6,948 nucleotides of DNA from Azonexaceae bacterium (GTDB taxonomy: Bacteria; Pseudomonadota; Gammaproteobacteria; Burkholderiales; Rhodocyclaceae): positions 1 to 6,948 of the forward strand of contig SSTA01000011.1 of NCBI GenBank assembly GCA_009469685.1. The letters run 5' to 3'. This document shows positions 1-6,074 of this stretch, piece by piece. The notes beneath the pieces were generated by a model. That model saw only the letters and a list, made by a program, of their open reading frames with translations. It ran no database searches and was not told the origin of the DNA. Each line of letters opens with the position of its first letter. Within the stretch, counting starts at the first letter, position 1. The position numbers and the translations under genes were made by a program.

Positions 1-566
1 ACGGGCACGTTCTTGAACAGCGCGGTAACGTACTCGAAAGCCTTCTGCTCGTTGCCGCCCGGCTGCTTCAGGGCCCAGGCCCAGGCAGCCAGGTAGTTCC
101 AGCGGGCACCGCCGGAAGTCTTGGGGTTGGGGGTGATGACGGCGACGCCAGGTTTGGCCAGGTCGCCCCAGTCCTTGATCCCCTTGGGGTTGCCCTTCCG
201 TACAAGGAAGACGATGGTCGAGGTGTAGGGCGAGGCGTTGTTCGGAAAGCGACTCTGCCAGTTGGGCACCACCAGCCCTTTATCGGCCAGGGTGTCGACG
301 TCGTAACCCAGAGCCAGGGTGACCACATCGGCTTCCAGGCCATCCCACACCGACCGTGCCTGCTTGCCGGAACCGCCGTGGGACTGCCTGATCTGCACCA
401 CCTGTCCGGTCCTGGCCTGCCAGTGCCGGGCGAAAGCTGAGTTGAAATCCTTGTACAACTCCCGGGTCGGGTCGTAGGAAACATTAAGGAGGTTGACGTC
501 GGCCAGGGTAGTAAAGGAAGCACCGGCCAGGCACAGGACGGTGAGCCATCTGGAGAAAGCGGTCAT
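1..566 (-). CDS. sbp: Periplasmic sulfate-binding protein, N-terminal part (cut by window edge)
   Basis: This gene encodes the solute-binding subunit of a sulfate/thiosulfate ABC importer, which captures the anion in the periplasm and hands it to the CysTWA-type permease. Translation from the ATG at 566-564 gives 188 residues before the window ends, of a family usually near 330. The N-terminus is a signal peptide: a short basic start (MTAFSRW), a hydrophobic core and a likely cleavage after TTLA near residue 22, followed by [16 protein letters not shown], the classic beginning of mature sulfate-binding proteins. Further family motifs are SHGGSGKQ, the [13 protein letters not shown] segment, and [16 protein letters not shown] near residue 150. 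The ribosome binding site is weak. The gene reads in the same direction as the rtc operon but is separated from rtcA by about 245 bases and an AT-rich region, so it probably has its own promoter and is unrelated to RNA repair. The choice of Sbp over CysP is by overall resemblance only. Confidence 0.9.
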   Translation of the reverse strand, partial: MTAFSRWLTVLCLAGASFTTLADVNLLNVSYDPTRELYKDFNSAFARHWQARTGQVVQIRQSHGGSGKQARSVWDGLEADVVTLALGYDVDTLADKGLVVPNWQSRFPNNASPYTSTIVFLVRKGNPKGIKDWGDLAKPGVAVITPNPKTSGGARWNYLAAWAWALKQPGGNEQKAFEYVTALFKNVP

Positions 567-599
567 GGCAAGTCTCAAGTCAGGGGGAGGACGAACCTT

Positions 600-655
600 A
601 GTGGATACAGTTATAATCACAAAGTCTAAATAATTATTTTTATATAACCACATGG
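600..655 (-). promoter_or_regulatory. AT-rich probable promoter/regulatory region of the sulfate-binding protein gene
   Basis: This stretch is strikingly AT-rich within a GC-rich window and lies 35-90 bases upstream of the sulfate-binding protein start. On the minus strand a TATAAC hexamer (615-610) could be a -10 box, but no good -35 box stands at the right distance. Sulfate-uptake promoters in proteobacteria are usually activated by CysB, which binds AT-rich DNA upstream of a poor -35, and that would suit this layout. No CysB site was verified. The rest of 567-811 shows no gene and no convincing terminator for the rtc operon. Confidence 0.35.
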
Positions 656-811
656 TGGAAACCTTCCCTAGACGCGCCGTCGCACGCGCCATGGCCGACC
701 CTCATCTCTTCGTATGAATCCGAGCGAAGGCGCGGTCAGTCAACGAATGCCCTGAGCCGCCAGATCAATGCTCGCTTCAGCTCGGTAAGTCTGGCAACGC
801 ATCCTCTTCGG

Positions 812-1825
812 TCAGGCCAAACTCACCCGCATACGTTTTTCAACTTCTTCAAATGCAAAACGTACCGGAAGGAATGCCTCGATGACCTTGCAATTGGTCA
901 TGAGATGCGAAGACAACGCGTGCGTGGTAAAACTCCCCTGTCCGGCCAGTGCCATCGGCAGCAGCAACTGATCGGCCAGATGTTCGCCGACCGGAACGCC
1001 GCTGTCGCGAAAAAGGCGCGCTTCACGCGCCGCGCGGTCGGCGACCGTTTCCGCCGGCACGCCCCTTTCGCCGCAAGCGGATATCACCTCCGTCATTTCC
1101 GCATACTCGAGCACCAGCAGCAGGACGTTGCCCGGCCCCTCGTTGCTCGGGAGCACGCGCAATTCCTCGTCCAGTACGCCAAGCTGGCTGGCCGCCCGCT
1201 GCATCTCGCGCTTGGCGACTTCGGCCGGCACTCCGGCCACTACGCCAACTGCGCTTTGACGGCGCAGATCGCCACGGGAGTTCAGGTGCAAGGGCCGCCA
1301 AGCCGCAACCGGCTCGGTCGATGCCAGCATCTCGCCGCCGCCCGCCGGGTAGAACCCGTGGCGCTGCAATTGGATGTCCAGCGTTACCCCCATGCGCAGC
1401 AATAGGGGCTGCCAAGTGCGGATCAGAAAATCAGCCGGCGGTGCAGCCGGATTGTGGGTGCCGCCGCTGATGCGTAGCGTGCTCGGCCCGTCGGCAAACC
1501 ACAGCGCCGGCAATACCGTCTGCAGCACCAGCGTGCAGCTGCCGGCGGAGCCGATGGCGTGGAAATAGTCGCCGCCGCGCACCGGTCCCGGCTTGAACCG
1601 CAGGCGCTGCGATCCTGGCGCAGCGCCTTCCACCTCGGCCCCGCACACCGCCGCCGCCGCCTGGACCGCCGTCAGGTGCTGGCGTAGCAGCCCCGGCTTC
1701 TTGCGTCCGGCGCGAATGCCCTCGATGGCAAAGGGGATTCCGGTAACCATCGACAGGCTCAAGGCCGTCCGCAGAATCTGGCCCCCGCCCTCGCCACGGG
1801 AGCCGTCCAGCTCGATCCATTCCAT
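812..1825 (-). CDS. rtcA: RNA 3'-terminal phosphate cyclase RtcA
   Basis: RtcA converts an RNA 3'-phosphate to a 2',3'-cyclic phosphate using ATP through a covalent histidine-AMP intermediate, and can also act on 2'-phosphates and adenylate 5'-phosphate ends. The product from the ATG at 1825 is 337 residues, matching the usual length of about 340. It opens with MEWIELDGSRGEGGGQILR, the family N-terminal signature, and carries IRAGRKKPGLLRQHLTAV, GSAGSCTLVLQTVLPALW, the APPADF segment, RHGFYPAGGG, GPGN and LADQLLLPMALAG. The catalytic histidine is in SSHLMTN at about residue 307. The tail aligns with the E. coli protein to its end (RMRVSLA versus TRVSIE). An in-frame TTG at 1846 overlaps the upstream stop, but the ATG has a purine-rich AAGAAAGAG upstream and begins at the conserved N-terminus, so it is preferred. 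It is the last gene of the operon, 17 bases after the nucleotidyltransferase gene. Confidence 0.97.
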   Translation of the reverse strand: MEWIELDGSRGEGGGQILRTALSLSMVTGIPFAIEGIRAGRKKPGLLRQHLTAVQAAAAVCGAEVEGAAPGSQRLRFKPGPVRGGDYFHAIGSAGSCTLVLQTVLPALWFADGPSTLRISGGTHNPAAPPADFLIRTWQPLLLRMGVTLDIQLQRHGFYPAGGGEMLASTEPVAAWRPLHLNSRGDLRRQSAVGVVAGVPAEVAKREMQRAASQLGVLDEELRVLPSNEGPGNVLLLVLEYAEMTEVISACGERGVPAETVADRAAREARLFRDSGVPVGEHLADQLLLPMALAGQGSFTTHALSSHLMTNCKVIEAFLPVRFAFEEVEKRMRVSLA

Positions 1826-1842
1826 GGTGTTGTTCTCTTTCT

Positions 1843-2673
1843 TCAATCCTTTTCCTGGGAGACCGCCAGTACCGTTCGCATGAGGAAAGCATCGAGTGCG
1901 GCAGCTTCGCCTTCCGGTTTCTTGTAGTCGGCATCGACCGCGGTCCGCGCCAGCTCGCTTTCGACAAAGGCGTGGATGCCCGGCCAGCGCGGACTGTACT
2001 CGGCTTCGCCGGACCGCATCTTGATTGCCAGCAGCGCGTTGATTTCAACCCGCAGCGCCTCATCGGTCACCAGATACCCGGCCAGATCGGCGAAGCGCAT
2101 GGGCGGCTGGCCGAGGCCACGTTCGATCCACAGTGCCGCCAGCAGCGGGCGCAATACGTAGAGGTATTTTTTCAGCCGCACGCTCTCGCCCTGCAAGTAG
2201 CCGCGAAAGTTGCGATGTGCCATCGCCAGGTAGTGATAACGGCCGCGCTGCGGCGAGAACCACTGCGCCGCCAGATCACGAATTTCCCCAGCCCAGGCCT
2301 CGTGTTGCCGATAGATCACCGGCGAATCCAGCCATTCGAGCAGTACCGGATTGGCGCGGCGCAACAGACGCAAGGTTTTACGCAGCTCCCATCCGCCCAC
2401 GTCCAGCTCGTCGCTGATCGGCAATTCGATCACATCGCGCCTCGGCTCGACGGCCAGATACCAGGGCAGGCGATGCACATAAAGAAAACGCACGTCGTAA
2501 TCGCTGTCCGGCGAAGCAAAACCCCAGCCCCGGCTACCCGATTCGCAGGCGTAGAGTACGCTCACATCATGCGCCACCTCGATATCCGCCAGCGCCTGAA
2601 TGACGCGCTGGCGGACCGCCGGGGCGATGGGATGGGCGCTCAGTATCTTGCAGGCGTCCAGCGATTCAGCCAT
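1843..2673 (-). CDS. RlaP-type nucleotidyltransferase (RNA-repair-associated pol-beta family)
   Basis: This 276-residue protein looks like a member of the DNA-polymerase-beta nucleotidyltransferase superfamily, of the kind named RlaP (RNA-ligase-associated pol beta, also described as YcgL-like). The fold signature is at residues 43-60: CESGSRGWGFASPDSDYD contains the helix-turn GS (46-47) and, after the usual spacing, the metal-binding pair D58 and D60. A third acidic residue is expected in the following strand; ELD (89-91) before VGGWELRK is a candidate. The C-terminal half is helical, rich in Arg and Lys, including QGESVRLKKYLYVLRPLLAA, which would suit RNA or nucleotide binding. It starts 3 bases after the rtcB stop, with an AAGGA ribosome site lying inside the rtcB end, so the two are translationally linked, and rtcA follows 17 bases later. 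Its position between ligase and cyclase suggests that it adds nucleotides to damaged RNA ends before sealing; substrate and nucleotide are unknown. Confidence 0.88.
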   Translation of the reverse strand: MAESLDACKILSAHPIAPAVRQRVIQALADIEVAHDVSVLYACESGSRGWGFASPDSDYDVRFLYVHRLPWYLAVEPRRDVIELPISDELDVGGWELRKTLRLLRRANPVLLEWLDSPVIYRQHEAWAGEIRDLAAQWFSPQRGRYHYLAMAHRNFRGYLQGESVRLKKYLYVLRPLLAALWIERGLGQPPMRFADLAGYLVTDEALRVEINALLAIKMRSGEAEYSPRWPGIHAFVESELARTAVDADYKKPEGEAAALDAFLMRTVLAVSQEKD

Positions 2674-2676
2674 GGC

Positions 2677-3897
2677 TCATCCTTTCACACACACCACCTG
2701 ACGCAGCGTATGCACGACCTCCACCAGCTCGCGCTGGGCGTGCATGACGGCGTCGATGTCCTTGTAGGCCATCGGGATTTCGTCGATGACTTCGCTGTCC
2801 TTGCGGCATTCCACGTGGGCGGTGGCCCTGATCTGGTCGTCCACGGTGTAACGGCGCTTGGCTTCATTGCGGCTCATGGCGCGGCCCGCGCCGTGGCTGC
2901 AGGAACAGAAGGATTCTTCGTTACCCAGGCCGCGCACGATATAGCTGCGGGCGCCCATCGACCCGGGAATGATCCCCAGTTCGCCTCTTTTCGCCGACAC
3001 GGCGCCTTTGCGCGTTACCAGAACCTCGCTCCCGAAGTGGCTCTCGCGCTGGACGTAGTTGTGGTGGCAGTTCACCGCTTCCACGTCGGCCGCAAATGGT
3101 TTGGCGATGATCTGCCGGGCGGCGGCGACCACATGGGCCATCATCACGTCGCGATTGCGGCGGGCGTAGTCCTGCGCCCAACCCACGGCTTCGACGTAGT
3201 CGGCAAAGTGGTCGGAACCTTCCTCGAAGTAAGCGAGATCCTTGTCCGGCAGATTGGCGATGTGTTGGCGCATATCGGTCTGGGCCAGCTCGATGAACAG
3301 GTTGCCGATGGCGTTCCCCACCCCGCGCGAGCCGGAATGCAGCATGAACCAGACCTGGTCGGCCTCGTCCAGGCAGACTTCGATGAAGTGGTTACCGGTT
3401 CCCAGGGTCCCCAGATGCTTGTGGTTGTTGGTGTTCTTCAGGCGCGGGTATTTTTCGGTGATGCGCGCAAAGCCCGGCAGCAGCGCCGACCACGTGGCGT
3501 CGACCGTATCCGGCGGATTTTCCCAGGCGCCCTTGTCGCGGCGGCTCTGGCGCGGCGGCGTACGCCCGTGCGGCACTGCAGCCTCGATGGCCGATCGCAG
3601 GCCGTGCAGGTTGTCCGGCAGGTCGGAAGCGCTCAGGGTGGTCCGTGCCGCCATCATCCCGCAGCCGATGTCGACCCCCACGGCTGCCGGGATGATGGCA
3701 CCCTGCGTCGGAATCACGCTACCGATGGTCGATCCCTTACCCAAATGCACGTCCGGCATCACGGCCAGGTGGCGGAAGATGAAGGGCATCTGCGCCGTGT
3801 TCATCAGCTGCTTGCGGGCGTCGTCCTCGACCGGCACGCCTTCTGTCCACAGCTTGATCGGCTTGCCTTGATTCACTTTCTGAGTCTGATAAGTCAT
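2677..3897 (-). CDS. rtcB: RNA-splicing ligase RtcB (3'-phosphate/5'-OH ligase)
   Basis: RtcB joins RNA ends bearing a 3'-phosphate or 2',3'-cyclic phosphate to 5'-OH ends in a GTP- and manganese-dependent reaction through a covalent histidine-GMP intermediate; it repairs cleaved tRNA and other RNAs. The product is 406 residues (E. coli 408) and closely resembles the E. coli enzyme along its whole length. Visible landmarks are VMPDVHLGKGSTIGSV, AAVGVDIGCGM with the metal-binding Cys79, VPHGRT, LGTLGTGNHFIEVCLDE, MLHSGSRGVGN, NCHHNYV, GIIPGSMG and SFCSCSHGAGRAMSR, whose His near 335 is the expected guanylylated residue. The C-terminus LRQVVCVKG is canonical. The ATG at 3897 has AAAGGAAA just upstream and starts at the conserved N-terminus; the longer reading from 4008 adds 37 residues that do not belong to the family. 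No archease gene is visible. Its leader carries a tRNA-like element and a hairpin. Confidence 0.98.
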   Translation of the reverse strand: MTYQTQKVNQGKPIKLWTEGVPVEDDARKQLMNTAQMPFIFRHLAVMPDVHLGKGSTIGSVIPTQGAIIPAAVGVDIGCGMMAARTTLSASDLPDNLHGLRSAIEAAVPHGRTPPRQSRRDKGAWENPPDTVDATWSALLPGFARITEKYPRLKNTNNHKHLGTLGTGNHFIEVCLDEADQVWFMLHSGSRGVGNAIGNLFIELAQTDMRQHIANLPDKDLAYFEEGSDHFADYVEAVGWAQDYARRNRDVMMAHVVAAARQIIAKPFAADVEAVNCHHNYVQRESHFGSEVLVTRKGAVSAKRGELGIIPGSMGARSYIVRGLGNEESFCSCSHGAGRAMSRNEAKRRYTVDDQIRATAHVECRKDSEVIDEIPMAYKDIDAVMHAQRELVEVVHTLRQVVCVKG

Positions 3898-3899
3898 CT

Positions 3900-3945
3900 G
3901 CTTTCCTTTCGGCCTACAGCGCGATGGTAACGGCTGGCGGCCTAT
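3900..3945 (-). other. Stem-loop in the rtcB leader
   Basis: Between the tRNA-like element and rtcB the transcript can form a hairpin with two helices: GGCC pairs with GGCC and, inside a small internal loop, CAGC pairs with GCTG, leaving a 12-base loop CGTTACCATCGC. The 3' arm ends about 10 bases before the rtcB ribosome binding site AAAGGAAA. It could influence rtcB translation or be a processing site. There is no run of T after it, so it is not an intrinsic terminator. Confidence 0.3.
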
Positions 3946-3961
3946 TCTCCTTGCATTTTGT

Positions 3962-4016
3962 CGGTGGGCATGGCGGGACTCGAACCGGCTTGAGCTGCCA
4001 CCGGGCATTGCTCCGG
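3962..4016 (-). ncRNA. tRNA-like 3' end (T-arm plus acceptor strand) before rtcB
   Basis: On the operon strand this element contains a tRNA T-arm, GCCGG-TTCGAGT-CCCGC (one internal C-C mismatch), followed by a 7-base acceptor-like strand CATGCCC and then ACCG, close to the A-CCA end of a tRNA. Before the T-arm is a compact hairpin: GAGC pairs with GCTC, and inside it TGCC pairs with GGCA around a CGGT loop, like the long variable arm of a class II tRNA. I could not find a 5' acceptor strand, a D-arm or an anticodon arm, so it is a truncated tRNA mimic and not a tRNA gene. It sits 65 bases before the rtcB start. It shares the TGCCYGGTGGC hairpin and the general order of parts with the element at 6146-6208. 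Confidence 0.6.
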
Positions 4017-4030
4017 CGTGCAGGGAAGCT

Positions 4031-4180
4031 TCAAACGCGCATCATCCCGAGAACCTCGCGCAGACCCCGGGACTGCATCGTCGAATACCGCTCCCCGCCG
4101 AAGCTCTCGGGGTCGCCCTTCGCTGGTTTCGCCACCTGTTTACGGGCCGCTCGCCTTTTCGCGTTCGCGCCCTTTCCCTG
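4031..4180 (-). pseudogene. In-frame open extension after the zinc-ribbon gene stop (49 codons)
   Basis: Directly after the TGA of the zinc-ribbon gene the same reading frame stays open for 49 more codons to a TGA at 4033-4031. The translation is protein-like: a basic linker (QGKGANAKRRAARKQVAKPA) and then residues ending with STMQSRGLREVLGMMRV. About 78% of its third codon positions are G or C, as expected for coding DNA here. No good separate start and ribosome site is visible, though an in-frame ATG (after GGGGAG at 12 bases) could make 16 residues. It may be the original C-terminus of the zinc-ribbon protein, cut off by a recent stop codon, or a readthrough tail. The C-terminal lengths of homologues would decide. 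Confidence 0.35.
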
Positions 4181-4603
4181 TCAATACCCATGGGTCGGAG
4201 CGGCCCGCCGGGCTTGTTTTCTGGACAAGCCGGCTTGCGACACTTGCCGGGCCATTTCCTTGCGCTGGCGCTCACGTTGGCGGCAGGGCCGGCAACGTTT
4301 GGCGACGGCGTATTGCGAACCGCCAAGGGTTTCGTACCACCAGCGCTGTTGCTCGGCTGTCCATACGCACTCGGCTCCGCAGTCGCAACAAGAGAATGCC
4401 CGGTCGACGTAGTAACCCCGTTGGGCAAACTCGCTCAGGCCGTAGCTGTTGCTGGCCATCAGTTTGTTGTAATCCACTCGCACCACCGGGCCGATCGGGA
4501 CAAGCGCCATCATGGCGCAGCGTTTTCGCGCTTCCAGACGGCGTACCCGGCGCGCCGATTTGATTTCCGCACGCCGTTGTTTTCCGCTTCTGTAACCTTC
4601 CAT
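4181..4603 (-). CDS. Small zinc-ribbon protein of the RNA repair operon
   Basis: This 140-residue protein has a very basic N-terminus (SGKQRRAEIKSARRVRRLEA) of the kind found in nucleic-acid-binding proteins. A zinc-ribbon follows: C72-C-D-C75 in FSCCDCGAECVWTAEQQRWW and C104-R-P-C107 in AKRCRPCRQ. The spacing, the VWTAEQ segment and the RCxxCR knuckle match the family called 'probable zinc-ribbon domain' (zf-trcl). A third, basic section ends at PTHGY. Function is not established; RNA or ribonucleoprotein binding is an inference from the charge and the zinc knuckles. The ATG at 4603 is chosen because AAGGAG stands 8 bases upstream; a TTG at 4651 would add 16 residues without support. It lies 55 bases after the slipin gene, and 283 bases containing a tRNA-like element separate it from rtcB. 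The frame remains open beyond the stop. Confidence 0.8.
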   Translation of the reverse strand: MEGYRSGKQRRAEIKSARRVRRLEARKRCAMMALVPIGPVVRVDYNKLMASNSYGLSEFAQRGYYVDRAFSCCDCGAECVWTAEQQRWWYETLGGSQYAVAKRCRPCRQRERQRKEMARQVSQAGLSRKQARRAAPTHGY

Positions 4604-4658
4604 GCCACGTTCTCCTTCATGCGCGTTGCCCGCAGCAGCGGGAGTTTCCAACCCATCC

Positions 4659-5795
4659 TCACTTCGCCAGGGTCACCAGACCGTTCAATACCTGATCGAG
4701 ACCGCCGAATACCGAGATCCGGTCGATACGTTCGGCTACCCGTTCCAGGGTTTCCAATTCCTTCAAACGCAGGGCGACCGGGCTGTCTTCCATGACCTTG
4801 GCGGTGTTGAGCAGCGAACGGGTCGCCGCCGTTTCCTCGCGGCGCCGGATCACGTTGGCTTCTGCCGCCTTTCCGGCTTCCACCACCTGCGCCAGGATGG
4901 TCTTCATCTCGCCCGGCAGCACGATGTCCTTGACGCCGACACCGCCGATTTCCAGGCCGAAGCCGGCCAGTTTTCTGGCGACATGCGCGCCGACGACTTC
5001 GTCGATCAACTGCTTGTTTTCGAGCAGTTCGTCGAGGTTGCGCGTCCCCACCGCCGCCCGCAGGCCGAATTGCAGCTCGCGATAGAGGTGTTCGGCCGGC
5101 TTGGCCAGCTTGGCGAAGGCCGTGCTCGCGTCGTCGAAACGCCAGGTAGCGGCGAGGTTGAGGCGCAGCCCCACCTTGTCGCGGGTGAGGATTTCCTGGC
5201 CGGTCACTTCCATGCTCTGCCAGCGCATATCGACCAGCTCGACCTGCAGGTCCCGGTTGAATCGCCAATAGGCGGTCACCCCCGGCGACAGCAATGGCTG
5301 TTGCACGCCGTCGATACGCAGCAGGCCCACATGCGCCGCCGGTACCTGCACAACGAGAACGCCATTCAGTCCCAACACCGGGCGACCGCGCAACGACGGT
5401 TGCAACTGGCGTTGCACCATCTCCATGGGCAGGGCGGCGGCCGCGCGCAGATCGAGTTTTTCCAGGCGCTGCACGACCATTCCGCGCCAGAAGAAGCGGC
5501 GAGTTGCCGGCGGCAATACCTCGACCAGGACATCGTTTTCATAGCGCAGCCCGACTTCGTCCTCGTTGAGTTCCATACAGACGAAATAACGCTCGGCCTC
5601 AGCCGGCTCGTTCTGGCGCAGGTAATCGACGAGGTCGATATCGAGCATCGGCGCATCGGTGTGCCACAGGGTCAATGACAGCTCATTGAACGGATCGAAA
5701 AAGTAGTGGCGACCCGGATTGAGAATGCGCTGGAAATCGCCATTGCGCAGCAGGGCGGCCCGTTCGTTCTTTTTCACGATAAAACGCTTCAACAT
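4659..5795 (-). CDS. Slipin / band-7 (SPFH) family protein
   Basis: This 378-residue protein belongs to the stomatin/slipin/HflC superfamily, which forms oligomeric scaffolds on membranes. The SPFH core is at roughly residues 140-300, with typical slipin features: SMEVTGQEILTRDKVGLRLN, the LYRELQFGLRAAVGTRNLDE segment, and GLEIGGVGVKDIVLPGEMK, followed by an Ala/Glu/Arg-rich coiled coil (AEANVIRRREETAATRS). Unlike most slipins it has no clear N-terminal transmembrane helix, and it carries about 130 extra N-terminal residues. In that part the motif of a beta-hairpin before the core (LLRxGxxQxxLxPG) occurs three times, at about residues 11, 79 and 155. The ATG at 5795 has GAAGGAG 6 bases upstream; a GTG at 5819 adds only eight residues. 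Slipins are recurrent neighbours of RtcB. Here it is the first well-supported protein gene after the sigma54 promoter, suggesting that repair may be organised on a scaffold or the membrane. Confidence 0.92.
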   Translation of the reverse strand: MLKRFIVKKNERAALLRNGDFQRILNPGRHYFFDPFNELSLTLWHTDAPMLDIDLVDYLRQNEPAEAERYFVCMELNEDEVGLRYENDVLVEVLPPATRRFFWRGMVVQRLEKLDLRAAAALPMEMVQRQLQPSLRGRPVLGLNGVLVVQVPAAHVGLLRIDGVQQPLLSPGVTAYWRFNRDLQVELVDMRWQSMEVTGQEILTRDKVGLRLNLAATWRFDDASTAFAKLAKPAEHLYRELQFGLRAAVGTRNLDELLENKQLIDEVVGAHVARKLAGFGLEIGGVGVKDIVLPGEMKTILAQVVEAGKAAEANVIRRREETAATRSLLNTAKVMEDSPVALRLKELETLERVAERIDRISVFGGLDQVLNGLVTLAK

Positions 5796-5815
5796 TTTCT
5801 TCTCCTTCGTCGTCT

Positions 5816-5980
5816 TCACAATTCGTCACCTGGCTTGCCGGCGCACGCCGGTCCGGCGGGCGCTCCGGTCGGCTCCTGCGGGGGAGCGCCCGGAGCGGGC
5901 GGACGAGGCTGGCAGCGGCCCAGGCAATAGCGCCCAAGCCACGCGGCCCCTGCCGCCCGGCACCGGATGCCCTGCCGCAT
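5816..5980 (-). CDS. Possible small protein, proline-rich tail, upstream of the slipin gene
   Basis: A 54-codon frame runs from an ATG at 5980 to a TGA that sits just before the slipin ribosome site. The product begins MRQGIRCRAAGAAWLGRYCL and has a Pro-rich tail (RPPAPGAPPQEPTGAPAGPA) ending in GKPGDEL, with four Cys at residues 7, 19, 23 and 46. The frame is open further upstream but has no earlier start. Evidence against it is that all three minus-strand frames are open here, as often happens in GC-rich DNA, third-position GC does not separate them, and no ribosome site precedes the ATG. The placement of its stop and the protein-like composition are the only support. I do not recognise a family. 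Confidence 0.3.
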   Translation of the reverse strand: MRQGIRCRAAGAAWLGRYCLGRCQPRPPAPGAPPQEPTGAPAGPACAGKPGDEL

Positions 5981-6055
5981 GAGCGGACCGAAGCGTCGGG
6001 CCGGACCGGTGGCGGGTGCTTGCGCATACCGCAGCCGGCGGGTACTGCAATAAGC

Positions 6056-6074
6056 ACTGTCGTAACAGGACAGT
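6056..6074 (-). ncRNA. Isolated anticodon-arm-like hairpin (GUU loop)
   Basis: On the operon strand, ACTGTC and GACAGT form a perfect 6-bp stem around the 7-base loop CTGTTAC. This is the size and pattern of a tRNA anticodon loop: C32, U33, then GUU at 34-36, the anticodon of tRNA-Asn, then A37. It starts at the discriminator-like A of the preceding tRNA-like element. No U-tract follows, so it is not a terminator. It may imitate an anticodon arm for a nuclease or repair enzyme; this is an inference from shape alone. Confidence 0.45.

Noticed and set aside
720..790. Short minus-strand peptide LTELKRALIWRLRAFVD after rtcA, reminiscent of a transposase end
   Set aside because: Too short and without inverted repeats, a longer frame or flanking duplications; no insertion sequence can be supported.
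812..830. Possible frameshift at the rtcA end, since another frame reads on as GLTEEDALPDLPS
   Set aside because: The annotated C-terminus aligns with the end of E. coli RtcA, so the gene is complete without a shift.
1972..3930. Very long open frame on the plus strand opposite rtcB and the nucleotidyltransferase
   Set aside because: It is an antisense shadow of two well-recognised genes in GC-rich DNA; the His/Val/Asp-rich translation resembles no family.
3898..4008. Longer N-terminus for RtcB starting at 4008
   Set aside because: The extra 37 residues are outside the family, would run through the tRNA-like element and lack a ribosome site; the ATG at 3897 has a good one.
3980..4180. Second sigma54 promoter directly upstream of rtcB
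   Set aside because: Several GG and GC pairs occur but none with the exact 10-base spacing and flanking consensus; the nearest has 11.
6056..6074. Intrinsic terminator between the leader array and the slipin gene
   Set aside because: The perfect hairpin is not followed by a U-tract and its stem is not GC-rich at the base.
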